This document shows, one piece after another, positions 1 through 10,607 of a stretch of DNA of 17,734 nt. Positions within the stretch are counted from its first letter, which is position 1. Every line of letters starts with the position of its first letter. Origin of the DNA: Phycisphaerales bacterium (GTDB lineage Bacteria > Planctomycetota > Phycisphaerae > SM23-33). Below the pieces are notes generated by a model, which saw only the letters and a list, made by a program, of their open reading frames with translations, was not told the origin of the DNA and did not search any database. Location: NCBI GenBank assembly GCA_003171235.1, contig PMYM01000079.1, positions 1-17,734 of the forward strand, given 5' to 3'. The translations under genes and the position numbers were made by a program.

Positions 1-2
1 CC

Positions 3-209
3 AACTGGATCATCCCCGAAAAGCTCGTCAGCGGATGGCTCCGGGAGGACAATCCTGAGCCTCTGCCACCCCGGCTAAGACCGGGGCCTGTTAAGAGAAG
101 AAAAGCCTGCTTGCGCAGGCTCAAACAAGCAAGCAATGAGCTACCCGTAATGCAAAGCACTCCAGAGTCGCGTGCCGCCAACCGAGTGTCGCTTCTCAAA
201 CCGCTCTAA
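3..209 (+). CDS. C-terminal fragment of an excisionase-like HTH protein (5' end outside window)
   Basis: An open frame runs in from the left edge and ends at TAA 207-209. Its first visible residues, NWIIPEKLVSGWLRED, fit the end of an excisionase/MerR-type HTH_17 domain, where a 'W-x-I-P' strand is followed by a short helix ending in a conserved Trp-Leu. About 50 further residues follow, rich in Arg, Lys and Pro (RPGPVKRRKACLRRLKQ), with no recognised domain. The start codon and most of the DNA-binding domain lie outside the window. The tail DNA contains a strong inverted repeat at 104-121 that reads as a terminator on the opposite strand, so the true end of the protein could be debated, but no earlier in-frame stop exists. 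The family call rests on about 16 residues. The same HTH class recurs in the receiver fusion at 5670-6236. Confidence 0.45.
   Translation, partial: NWIIPEKLVSGWLREDNPEPLPPRLRPGPVKRRKACLRRLKQASNELPVMQSTPESRAANRVSLLKPL
93..121 (-). terminator. Intrinsic terminator on the minus strand
   Basis: On the minus strand AGCCTGC pairs perfectly with GCAGGCT (7 bp) around a GCAA tetraloop of GNRA type. The hairpin occupies 104-121 and is followed at once by a T-rich run (TTTTCTTCTCTT) over 103-92. This is a canonical Rho-independent layout for leftward transcription. On the plus strand the same hairpin lacks a T tract, so it would not terminate the HTH fragment that overlaps it. It lies about 20 bp beyond the stop of an unrecognised minus-strand reading frame at 141-380. 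Confidence 0.55.
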
Positions 210-638
210 ACCGCCATGATCGCTGCCCTGAGGGAGGCCCCAAACCCGTAGTAAAGTCCACTCGTTTTCCAGTCGAAGAACATGCTGGGTTAGGGTCGAG
301 ACGAGGTTGCGGTGAACGCGCCACGCGAGACCCACGCGCTCAGATTCGTCAGGCACATTCTCGCACCGGCAAGACGCCATTTCGCCGGTTGTGCTTCATT
401 CGCATCTAATAAGCCGCGCCGGCGCTGCCGGCATGCACTTGCGGGAGGGCGATTATCGCGTAGCCGGCAGGGCCTCGACGTCGCCTCCGATCCCATGCGC
501 GGGCCGGTCATCCGGCGCGCAGGGGATACGGGTCCGGCCGCCGCCGCACTGGGGTGGTGTCAGTCGCATCCTGAGGCGCTGCTCCTGCCCGGAAGGAACC
601 TGGTCCCGGAATCCCTCTGTGCCTAGGAGAACCCACAA
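210..638. other. Intergenic stretch with no convincing gene
   Basis: These 429 bp separate the HTH fragment from the first hybrid kinase. Several short open frames exist on both strands, but none has a recognisable domain, a good ribosome binding site or convincing composition. The only one with supporting context is a minus-strand frame of 79 codons at 141-380, which partly overlaps this stretch and is followed by the terminator at 93-121. Its product is not recognised. No clear sigma70 promoter was found upstream of the kinase gene. Confidence 0.5.

Positions 639-641
<3 letters not shown>
625..641 (+). promoter_or_regulatory. Ribosome binding site supporting a GTG start
   Basis: AGGAGA at 625-630 lies 8 nt before GTG at 639-641, an ideal Shine-Dalgarno spacing. 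The competing in-frame ATG at 729 is preceded only by a weaker GAGGG. This favours the GTG start and a cytoplasmic N-terminal extension of about 30 residues. Confidence 0.55.
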
Positions 642-4717
<4,076 letters not shown>

Positions 4718-4721
<4 letters not shown>

Positions 4722-5635
4722 AAGTGCTCATAGTCGACGACAGCGCCGACGCGCTGGCCGTGGCGAAAACCCGGCTGGCCCACGAAGGCCACGAGATATT
4801 GTGTGCCGGCGGCGGCAAGGAAGGGCTGGAGGCAGCCGGGCGCGAGAACCCCGACCTGATCCTGCTGGACGTGGACATGCCCGACATGAACGGCTTCGAG
4901 GTGTGCCGGCGGCTCAAACAGGAGGCGGCCACGTGTTCGATTCCGGTGATCTTCTTGTCCGGATCGGGCGACATTGACGACCGGATCAAGGGGCTGGACC
5001 TGGGAGCGGTGGATTTCGTGACCAAGCCCTTCGACGCGTTTGAGTTGCGGGCGCGTGTCCGGGCGGCCTTGCGCACCAAGCATCTCCAGGATCTGCTTTT
5101 GAAATACGCCCTGATCGACCCGCTTACGGAGTTGCCCAACCGGCGGGCGCTGGACGAACGCCTTGCCCAGGAGTGGGCCAGGCTGCTGCGGCATGGCGGG
5201 CATCTGTCGGTCATCATGGCGGACATCGATCATTTCAAAGACGTCAACGACCGGTTCGGGCATCCGGTGGGGGACGAGGTGCTGCGCCGGGTGGCCCGCC
5301 TGCTGGCCGACGGCTGCCGCGAAACCGACATGGCCTCTCGCTACGGGGGCGAAGAGTTCGTTGTCGTTGCCCCGGAAACCACCGTGCAGGCCGCGGCGGA
5401 CTTTGCCGACCGTCTGCGCGTGAGCATCTGTTTGAGGCCTCTGGAAGTTGAGGGCAAGGCCGTGGAGGTCAGCGCCAGCTTCGGCGTCGCCGGCAATGAA
5501 GGGCTGACGTCGCCCGAAGATATGATCCAGGCGGCCGACCAGGCCATGTACCGCGCCAAGTCCGCTGGCCGAAACTGCGTCAAGGCCCATCAGGAAAACT
5601 TGCAGGCGCCGAAAGTTCCACAGGCAACGCCCTGA
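4718..5635 (+). CDS. Response regulator diguanylate cyclase (REC-GGDEF)
   Basis: A 305-residue PleD/WspR-like protein predicted to make c-di-GMP from two GTP when phosphorylated. The REC domain (1-120) has acidic D7/D8, phospho-acceptor D51 in LLDVDMPDM, switch residue S81 and K103 in TKPF. The GGDEF domain (about 130-290) has the active-site signature GGEEF at 210-214. The product-inhibition I-site RETD (R201-D204) lies five residues before the signature, as in PleD, so feedback inhibition should be intact. No EAL or HD-GYP domain is present. The start ATG overlaps the kinase stop TGA as ATGA, which indicates translational coupling. The kinase's HPt domain (H1297) is the probable phosphodonor to D51; that pairing is inferred from the overlap. 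The gene converges on the HTH-REC gene with a 34-bp gap. Confidence 0.93.
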
Positions 5636-5669
5636 TGCGCCCGCCGATCCGTGGCCCGACGGCGTCCGC

Positions 5670-6236
5670 TCAGCGGCGCAGTGCGGCCTCGAGTTCCTTC
5701 AGGAGGATTTCAAGCTGCAGCGGCTTTTCCAGGCAGACCCGGGCTCCGCATTTCAGGATCTCCCTTTCCGCCTTGGGCGAGTAATATGCCGAGATCGCTA
5801 TGACGGCTGTGTTCCTGGCGTCTTCTCTCGCCTTGATTTGGCTGCATACCTCCAGGCCATCCATTCCCGGCATGCGGAGATCCAGGATGACCACGTCGGG
5901 TTTCCAGGCGCCGACCAGTTCGCCGGCCGAGAAACCATCCTTGGCTTCCTTGACCTCGTAGTCGGGATGTTTCTCCTCGATCACATCGCGAATCCACTTT
6001 CTGACAGAGGGTTCGTCATCGACGACGAGCACCCTGGGTGCGGAGTGCGTCAACTCTTGCGGGATCGGGAGGTTATGGCGGCGAAGAAACTCGATCAGAT
6101 CTTCGACGGCAACGCGCCGGTGGCCTCCTGGCGTCCGCCCCGCCTTCATCTGTCCCTGGTTGATCCAGTTCACAACCGAGGCCACGCCCACGCCGATCAA
6201 CCGGGCCACTTTAGATGTCGATAGTGTTTTCGCCAT
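5670..6236 (-). CDS. HTH-REC fusion: excisionase-type DNA-binding domain with C-terminal receiver
   Basis: Counting from ATG 6236, this is 188 residues. Residues about 4-60 form an excisionase/MerR-like HTH_17 domain: LSTSKVARLIGVGVASVVNW is followed by the wing TPGGHRRV. Residues about 68-188 form a receiver with D73/D74, phospho-acceptor D119 in ILDLRMPGMDG, S149 and K171 in LEKPL. DNA-binding domain first and receiver last is the reverse of OmpR/NarL regulators. A role as a phosphorylation-controlled transcription or DNA-architecture factor is inferred. An upstream in-frame GTG at 6257 would add seven residues, but neither start has a strong ribosome binding site; ATG matches the usual beginning of this domain. 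A weak minus-strand -10 (TACTAT, 6289-6284) lies in the divergent spacer. No kinase partner is adjacent on its strand; the HPt of the 639-4721 kinase is one candidate. Confidence 0.88.
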   Translation of the reverse strand: MAKTLSTSKVARLIGVGVASVVNWINQGQMKAGRTPGGHRRVAVEDLIEFLRRHNLPIPQELTHSAPRVLVVDDEPSVRKWIRDVIEEKHPDYEVKEAKDGFSAGELVGAWKPDVVILDLRMPGMDGLEVCSQIKAREDARNTAVIAISAYYSPKAEREILKCGARVCLEKPLQLEILLKELEAALRR

Positions 6237-6334
6237 GGTTCGATGCCACGGCTCCACGTTCGTACGGGCCTTGCCGTGCCTCCATAGTAAGTCTACAACG
6301 CCGCCCAGCCAGAAAGCGAAACAGTTTAAAGACT

Positions 6335-6350
6335 TTTGTAGAATTTGTAG
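6335..6350. repeat. Short tandem TTTGTAG repeat in the divergent spacer
   Basis: TTTGTAG occurs at 6335-6341 and 6344-6350 in the same orientation, start to start 9 bp apart. It lies in an AT-rich island between the divergent HTH-REC gene and the HTH/receiver pair. It could be a pair of half-sites for a regulator such as the neighbouring HTH protein, but a 7-bp repeat in AT-rich DNA can also arise by chance. Confidence 0.25.
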
Positions 6351-6370
6351 CTTCTAATGCAGTAGGTGGC

Positions 6371-6376
6371 TATAAT
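6371..6376 (+). promoter_or_regulatory. Putative -10 element (TATAAT) for the HTH/receiver pair
   Basis: A perfect TATAAT lies at the edge of the AT-rich island in the spacer. No good -35 is found at 16-18 bp; TTGTAG sits 20 bp upstream. Transcription would start near 6383 and give a leader of about 105 nt containing the hairpin at 6414-6470. Confidence 0.35.
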
Positions 6377-6413
6377 ACTATCATCCTAGAACAACGGCGG
6401 CACGGAGGCGACA

Positions 6414-6470
6414 GCCAAGCCGATTCCCCGGCCGTTGGAACGACCATTGGTTGGAATCGTGGCAGTTTTT
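6414..6470 (+). promoter_or_regulatory. Leader hairpin followed by a T tract (attenuator-like)
   Basis: CGATTCC (6421-6427) pairs perfectly with GGAATCG (6453-6459). An outer GCC/GGC pair (6414-6416 with 6461-6463) and a nested CGTT/AACG stem extended by GG/CC (6430-6445) add to the fold. TTTTT follows at 6466-6470, two bases after the outer stem. The layout resembles a terminator placed between a putative promoter at 6371 and the start codon at 6490. The central loop is long and asymmetric, so this is only a candidate attenuator. Confidence 0.35.
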
Positions 6471-6489
6471 GACGGGCGAGAGACTACCA

Positions 6490-6699
6490 ATGGTTTGTGA
6501 AAACGCCAACTATCGTGCCGCCGCCCAACTCGCCCAAGAGAACCCGCACATTCCCGGCGGCCTGACGCTGCGCGAGATCATCCGCGTCCTTCACATATCC
6601 GAATCCACCGCATGTCTGCGGCATAGGGCACTGTTAGCCAAGCTGCCTCAAATGGGGAGAACGAGTCTAACCAAGCAGGAAGGAGTTTCGCCATGGTGA
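6490..6699 (+). CDS. Possible small HTH protein overlapping the receiver gene
   Basis: This frame of 69 codons from ATG 6490 ends in TGA at 6697-6699, overlapping the next gene's ATG by 7 bp (ATGGTGA). Residues about 27-52 (LTLREIIRVLHISESTACLR and onward) have the look of a helix-turn-helix: an amphipathic helix, a short turn around H-I-S, and a recognition-like helix. Codon use is GC-rich at third positions in the first half, as in the neighbours, but weaker in the last 25 codons. The ribosome binding site is weak (GAGAG, 7 nt spacing). A TTG at 6451 would give an extended form. The overlap suggests coupled translation with the receiver, so an HTH/receiver pair encoded by two genes is plausible. 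It could also be a chance frame or a remnant; no family is recognised with confidence. Confidence 0.4.
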   Translation: MVCENANYRAAAQLAQENPHIPGGLTLREIIRVLHISESTACLRHRALLAKLPQMGRTSLTKQEGVSPW

Positions 6700-7109
6700 C
6701 TCAAACTGAAGCGCTTAAGGGCCTGCAAGTCCTCGTCGTGGATGACTACCCGGATCTCACATCCCTGGTGGGCGAGATCTTGGTCGACGAGGGGGCATCC
6801 GTCGTGCCCGCCAACAGCGGGACGGCCGCGATTGGGCTTATCATGTTGATGAAGTTCGATCTGGTGATCCTGGACCTGGGAATGCCGCAACCCGACGGCC
6901 TGACGATCATCGAATTCCTTAGGGCGACCGACCCTGGCCTGCTGCGGCGCACGCTCGTCCTGACCGGCATGAAGCACGACCGGCGTGCAATGGCCCTGCT
7001 GAAGAAGTCGCGTATTCCGTGCCTTCCCAAGCCGTTTCAAATCCAGGACCTAGTCCACGAGGCGTCGCGAATGTCGCTGCCGGGATGGGCCGCAAAGCCG
7101 ACCTCGTGA
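6693..7109 (+). CDS. Single-domain response regulator (REC only)
   Basis: A 138-residue CheY-like receiver without an output domain. D17/D18 form the acidic pocket, D61 in ILDLGMPQPDG is the phospho-acceptor, T91 is the switch residue and K113 in LPKPF completes the active site. The strong ribosome binding site AGGAAGGAG ends 8 nt before the ATG and fixes the start. It may accept phosphate from the HPt or receiver domains of the nearby hybrid kinases, or act with the small HTH frame whose stop overlaps its start; both are inferred from position. The usual Lys-Pro cis-peptide and the complete active site argue that it is a working receiver. Confidence 0.9.
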   Translation: MVTQTEALKGLQVLVVDDYPDLTSLVGEILVDEGASVVPANSGTAAIGLIMLMKFDLVILDLGMPQPDGLTIIEFLRATDPGLLRRTLVLTGMKHDRRAMALLKKSRIPCLPKPFQIQDLVHEASRMSLPGWAAKPTS

Positions 7110-7307
7110 TTCCTGGCCCCGGCGCCCAGGAAGGCTCCGGATTCCGTGCCTGCCTGGGACGGCCTGGACTGGCCGCGAACGGCCACGCCAGGGGGGCCTG
7201 GTACGGCTCGGCGGAGTTGTGCATCCGAAATTTGGGCGCTTCTTGCGGTCCCCATTCCTGGCGGGGGGTATAATATGTATAGTTGGGCATTTCCATCAGA
7301 GACGTGG
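7110..7307. other. Intergenic spacer before the decayed duplicate
   Basis: No gene is supported in this 198-bp stretch. It contains a perfect TATAAT at 7269-7274. Open frames here are read-through or antisense shadows without domains. Confidence 0.5.
7263..7274 (+). promoter_or_regulatory. Putative -10 element preceded by a G run
   Basis: The motif GGGGGTATAAT, with TATAAT at 7269-7274, stands 40 bp before the duplicated leader. A poor -35 (TTGCGG, 7243-7248) is spaced 20 bp away. The same 11-base motif occurs before the PAS gene at 13343-13353. This is the only promoter-like site seen upstream of the membrane kinase at 7992. Confidence 0.4.
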
Positions 7308-7344
7308 GGGCTGCAAACGTTTTGAAGGGGCTGAACGATGATGT
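7308..7344 (+). repeat. Leader repeat, copy 1 (37 bp, identical to 7962-7998)
   Basis: These 37 bases, including the AAGGGG ribosome binding site and the ATGATG start, are identical to the sequence at the start of the intact kinase gene. They mark the left edge of a tandem duplication whose start-to-start distance is 654 bp. The identity is far higher than in the downstream duplicated coding DNA. Confidence 0.9.
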
Positions 7345-7930
7345 CGTGGGCAGCCAGCACTGTTAGTGCCAGTGTGAAGGCAGGGCGCATTCCCATATGT
7401 GCTCGGCCGTTACGTCGACGATCACGTTTCGATGGACAGTATCGACGAGTTCCCTGCAATCTTCGGCAACTCTTCGTTCTCAGAACCGCCACGGCGATGT
7501 CGTTGCCAACCCGCATTGCCGGCCTTCGTTACACCGCGCAACCTGATTATTTACAGAAACTTGTAACATGCGGGCAGGTTTTTCACCTTTATATATTAGA
7601 GACTGAAACTCCCGCGGGTAGACATTGGGGCTAACCGTGGCGATCAGTGTCTGGCAATAAAGATGGGGATTACTATAGAAGCTGGGAGCGGCACCACCGC
7701 ACCGAGGTGGAACGGCAGTTTTCCGCCATCGTGTAACTGAAAGTGAAGGACTTGGCGGGATGGAGAGAAGACCGTCTTGGGGGTGCGTCCATCCTGCCCA
7801 ATAACGATGCCTTCTGCGCACTAGTCCGTTGCCACTTTGACAAACCGAAAGATTTTGAGGCGCAGAATGATCTGCGGACGTGGCTGGGACAATTCCGGGC
7901 GTATTACCCTGGCAGGTGGGGACAGAAGCC
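7338..7930 (+). pseudogene. Decayed duplicate of the N-terminal part of the membrane histidine kinase
   Basis: Two blocks match the intact gene at 7992. Block 1 (7338 to about 7420) matches its first 27 or so codons, sharing the run KAGRIP, then loses frame through a 1-base insertion after GCATTCCC. Block 2 (7671 to about 7890) matches codons from about 39 to 110: YYRSWERHHRTEVERQ aligns with YYRNYEHRYRTEVERQ, and 30 of the next 53 residues are identical. An in-frame TAA at 7734-7736 interrupts block 2. Between the blocks are about 250 unrelated bases where the intact gene has about 33. Nothing matches the PAS or kinase domains, so no functional kinase can be made. The weakly similar end is placed near 7930. 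A partial tandem duplication or capture of a paralogue fragment explains it. Confidence 0.85.
7421..7670. other. Unexplained insertion inside the decayed duplicate
   Basis: About 250 bp separate the two homology blocks of the pseudogene and have no counterpart in the intact gene. Part is AT-richer than its surroundings (near 7550-7605). A short frame of 44 codons starts at 7432 but has no recognised domain. No terminal inverted repeats, target-site duplication or transposase motif were seen. Confidence 0.5.
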
Positions 7931-7961
7931 TACGCCGGTTCTCCCGGCCCGTTTGGGAAGC

Positions 7962-7998
7962 GGGCTGCAAACGTTTTGAAGGGGCTGAACGATGATGT
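7962..7998 (+). repeat. Leader repeat, copy 2 (37 bp, identical to 7308-7344)
   Basis: This is the second copy of the leader, and it includes the ribosome binding site and start of the intact kinase gene. The duplication joins the end of the decayed copy directly to this leader, with no separate promoter visible in between. Confidence 0.9.
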
Positions 7999-10133
7999 TG
8001 CGATCAGCCGGCACTGTTGGCGCCAGGAAGGCAGGGCGCATTCCCTACGTGCTCGGGGTGATCTTCATCGTCATGGCGGCGGGCATCATCGCCTCCGGCT
8101 CTTTCTACTACCGCAACTACGAGCATCGATACCGCACCGAGGTGGAGCGACAACTGTCCGCCATTGCGGAACTGAAAGCGGCTGATTTGGGGAATTGGAG
8201 ATGGGAGCGTTTGGGGGATGCCGCCGTCCTGTTCCATAACGACGCCTTTGCCGCCCTGGTCCGCCGCTACGTTGACAAACCGGGAGATGCCGAGGCGCAG
8301 CATCACCTGCGGTCGTGGCTGGAGAGGATGCAGGCAGGGCTGTCGTATGACCAGGTTGCTCTGCTGGATGCTCAAGGCGCCATGCTCCTGGCGGCCCCTG
8401 ATACGGCCGAACCGCTCGCTTCCCATCTCGCACAACAAGATGCCCCCCAATGTCTGCGGTCGGGAAAGGAGACTTTCCTGGATTTTTATCGCGACCAGCC
8501 CGACGGCCCCATCCGCCTGGCCGTCCTGGTGCCCATCCTCGACAAACAGGATGCCAATGGGCCGCTGGGCGTGCTTCTTCTGCGGATCGATCCCGCGACC
8601 TACCTCTATCCCTACATCAATCGCTGGCCCACGCCCAGCAGCACGGCCGAGACCCTGCTCGTCCGCCGGGACGGGGATGATGCCCTGTTCCTCAATGAAC
8701 TCCGGTTCCGCAAGGACACGGCCCTCTCGCTTCGCACACCCCTGACGCGAACGGAATCGCCCGCGGTGGCGGCGGCGCTGGGGCGGGGAGGGATTGTGGA
8801 GGGACTGGACTACCGGGGCGTGCCGGTGATCGCCGCCCTTGCCGCCGTCCCCGACTCGCCCTGGTTCCTGGTCGCCCGCATGGACAAGGCTGAGGTGTAT
8901 GCGCCGGTGCGGGAACGGTTGTGGTTGATGGTCGTGCTTGTCAGCGTCGTGCTCCTGGCCGCGGGCGCAGGCATGGCCCTGGTTTGGCGGCAGCAGAGCG
9001 TGCGCTTCTACAAGGAGAAGTCGGAGGCGGCCGAGGCGCTGCAAAGCTCCGAGTTGCAGTACCGCCGCCTCTTCGAAGCGGCCAAAGACGGCATTTTGCT
9101 CCTGGATGCCCAGACAGGGATGGTCGTCGATGTGAATCCATTCCTGACCGAGTTATTGGGCATCCCGCGCGAGCGTTTTCTGGCCAAGAGGGTCTGGGAA
9201 CTGGGGTTCCTCAAGGATGTCATTGCCGACCAGGCCAACTTCGTGGAATTGCAGCGGAAGGGCTACGTTCGCTGCGAAGACATGCCGCTGGAAGCCGCCG
9301 ACGGCCGCCGGATCAACGTGGAATTCGTCAGCAATGTCTATCGGGTGAACCACCACAGTGTGATCCTGTGCAACATTCGCGACATCACCCATCGCAAGCG
9401 GGCGGAGGATGCGCTGCGGGCGAAATCCGAGGAATTGGAGCAGACGAACGAGGAACTGACGCACTTCACCTACACGGTCTCGCACGATCTGAGGAGCCCG
9501 CTGGTTACGATCAAGACCTTCCTGGGCTACCTGGAGAAGGATGCGGCCAGCCAGGATGCCCAGCGGATGGGCAAGGATCTGGCCTACATCCACACGGCGG
9601 CGGACAAGATGTCCCGTATGCTGGACGAGCTGCTGGAACTCTCTCGCGTCGGGCGCAAGATGAACCGCTCCGTCGAAGTGCCCCTCCAGGCCGTGGTGGA
9701 GGAGGCCCTCAGCCTGGTGGCCGGGCGGATCAGCCAGCGCAGGGTGGAGGTCCACGTTACGGGCGAGCCGGTCCTGCTGTACGGCGACCGCCCGCGACTG
9801 GTGGAGGTCTTCCAGAACCTGCTGGACAACGCCGTCAAGTTCATGGGCGGCCAGCCGGCGCCCCACATCGAGATCGGGGCCGAGCAAACCGGCGACCAGA
9901 CGGTGCTGTTCATGCGCGACAACGGCACGGGGATCGACCCGCGGCACCAGTCGAAGCTCTTTGGCCTGTTCGAGAAGCTCGATCCCGGCTCCGACGGCGC
10001 CGGCATGGGCCTGGCGCTGGTGCGGCGAGTGGTGGAAGTGCATGGCGGCAAGATCTGGGTGGAATCGGCCGGCCCGGGCAAAGGCGCCACTTTCCGATTC
10101 ACCCTGGCGAACACCAAGCGAAAATCAACGTAA
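7992..10133 (+). CDS. Membrane PAS histidine kinase with extracytoplasmic sensor domain
   Basis: A 713-residue kinase. A transmembrane helix at about 17-38, an extracytoplasmic region of about 270 residues and a second helix at about 311-332 give a Cache-like sensor topology. A PAS domain spans about 355-465. The H-box VSHDLRSP places the phosphoacceptor at H498. The HATPase has an N box with N609 and N613, DNGTGID at 643-649 and GAGMGLAL at 669-676. This HisKA/HATPase type resembles bacteriophytochrome-like kinases, which typically pair with Rcp1-like receivers, and one follows 12 bp downstream. There is no receiver on the kinase itself. AAGGGG lies 7 nt before ATG 7992; a second ATG follows directly. 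A broken copy of its first 110 or so codons lies immediately upstream. The ligand is not predictable from sequence. Confidence 0.93.
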   Translation: MMLRSAGTVGARKAGRIPYVLGVIFIVMAAGIIASGSFYYRNYEHRYRTEVERQLSAIAELKAADLGNWRWERLGDAAVLFHNDAFAALVRRYVDKPGDAEAQHHLRSWLERMQAGLSYDQVALLDAQGAMLLAAPDTAEPLASHLAQQDAPQCLRSGKETFLDFYRDQPDGPIRLAVLVPILDKQDANGPLGVLLLRIDPATYLYPYINRWPTPSSTAETLLVRRDGDDALFLNELRFRKDTALSLRTPLTRTESPAVAAALGRGGIVEGLDYRGVPVIAALAAVPDSPWFLVARMDKAEVYAPVRERLWLMVVLVSVVLLAAGAGMALVWRQQSVRFYKEKSEAAEALQSSELQYRRLFEAAKDGILLLDAQTGMVVDVNPFLTELLGIPRERFLAKRVWELGFLKDVIADQANFVELQRKGYVRCEDMPLEAADGRRINVEFVSNVYRVNHHSVILCNIRDITHRKRAEDALRAKSEELEQTNEELTHFTYTVSHDLRSPLVTIKTFLGYLEKDAASQDAQRMGKDLAYIHTAADKMSRMLDELLELSRVGRKMNRSVEVPLQAVVEEALSLVAGRISQRRVEVHVTGEPVLLYGDRPRLVEVFQNLLDNAVKFMGGQPAPHIEIGAEQTGDQTVLFMRDNGTGIDPRHQSKLFGLFEKLDPGSDGAGMGLALVRRVVEVHGGKIWVESAGPGKGATFRFTLANTKRKST

Positions 10134-10145
10134 AGAGAATCAACA

Positions 10146-10589
10146 ATGGCCAAAGGCAAACCGATCACCATTTTACTGGTGGAAGACGACCCGGCGCACG
10201 CCGAAATCGTTCGGCGCAACCTCGACTCCTTCCGCGTGGCCAACCGGATCATTCACGTGCCGGATGGCCAGGCTGCGCTGGATTACCTCTTTCAACGGAA
10301 CTCCTATGCCGACGCCCAGGCCAACCCCCGGCCGGACCTCATCCTCCTGGACCTGCGCCTGCCCGTGGTGGACGGCATGGAGGTGCTGCGCCAAATCAAG
10401 GAGGATGAGGCGCTCAAGCGCCTGCCGACGGTCGTGCTCACAACCTCCAGCGCCGAGACGGACATGGTCAACGCCTACGCCCACGGCGCCGGCAGTTATT
10501 TGGTCAAGCCGGTGGACTTCGATAAGTTCACCAACCTGATGGAAGCCTTCGGCTTCTACTGGCTGGCATGGAACCGGTTCCCGGATTGA
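10146..10589 (+). CDS. Rcp1-like single-domain response regulator
   Basis: A 147-residue receiver of the Rcp1 family. The start LLVEDDPAHAEIVRRNL, the long loop before the acceptor Asp and the LTTSSAETD segment are typical. E13, D14 and D15 form the acidic pocket, D69 in ILLDLRLP is the phospho-acceptor, T99/T100 include the switch position and K121 in LVKPVDF is the conserved Lys. There is no output domain, so it acts as a phosphate shuttle or by protein interaction. It starts 12 bp after the preceding kinase stop and ends 18 bp before the hybrid kinase, consistent with one operon. The preceding kinase is the expected donor. It might pass phosphate on to, or compete with, the receivers of the downstream hybrid kinase (inferred). 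Confidence 0.93.
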   Translation: MAKGKPITILLVEDDPAHAEIVRRNLDSFRVANRIIHVPDGQAALDYLFQRNSYADAQANPRPDLILLDLRLPVVDGMEVLRQIKEDEALKRLPTVVLTTSSAETDMVNAYAHGAGSYLVKPVDFDKFTNLMEAFGFYWLAWNRFPD

Positions 10590-10607
10590 TCCGTAGGGAG
10601 ATGCACG

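Noticed and set aside
141..380. Minus-strand 79-codon frame as an annotated gene
   Set aside because: The following terminator is suggestive, but no family is recognised, no clear ribosome binding site was found and it overlaps the HTH tail. It is kept only as a question in the findings.
7243..7274. Complete sigma70 promoter TTGCGG/TATAAT
   Set aside because: The spacer is 20 bp, too long for a confident pair, so only the -10 is listed.
7421..7670. Insertion in the pseudogene as an insertion sequence
   Set aside because: It is only about 250 bp, with no terminal inverted repeats, target duplication or transposase fragment recognised.
8921..10408. Plus-strand frame of 495 codons overlapping the membrane kinase
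   Set aside because: It is an alternate frame of the PAS/HisKA/HATPase region. Its Gly/Arg/Pro-rich translation has no domain, while the other frame carries the full set of kinase motifs.
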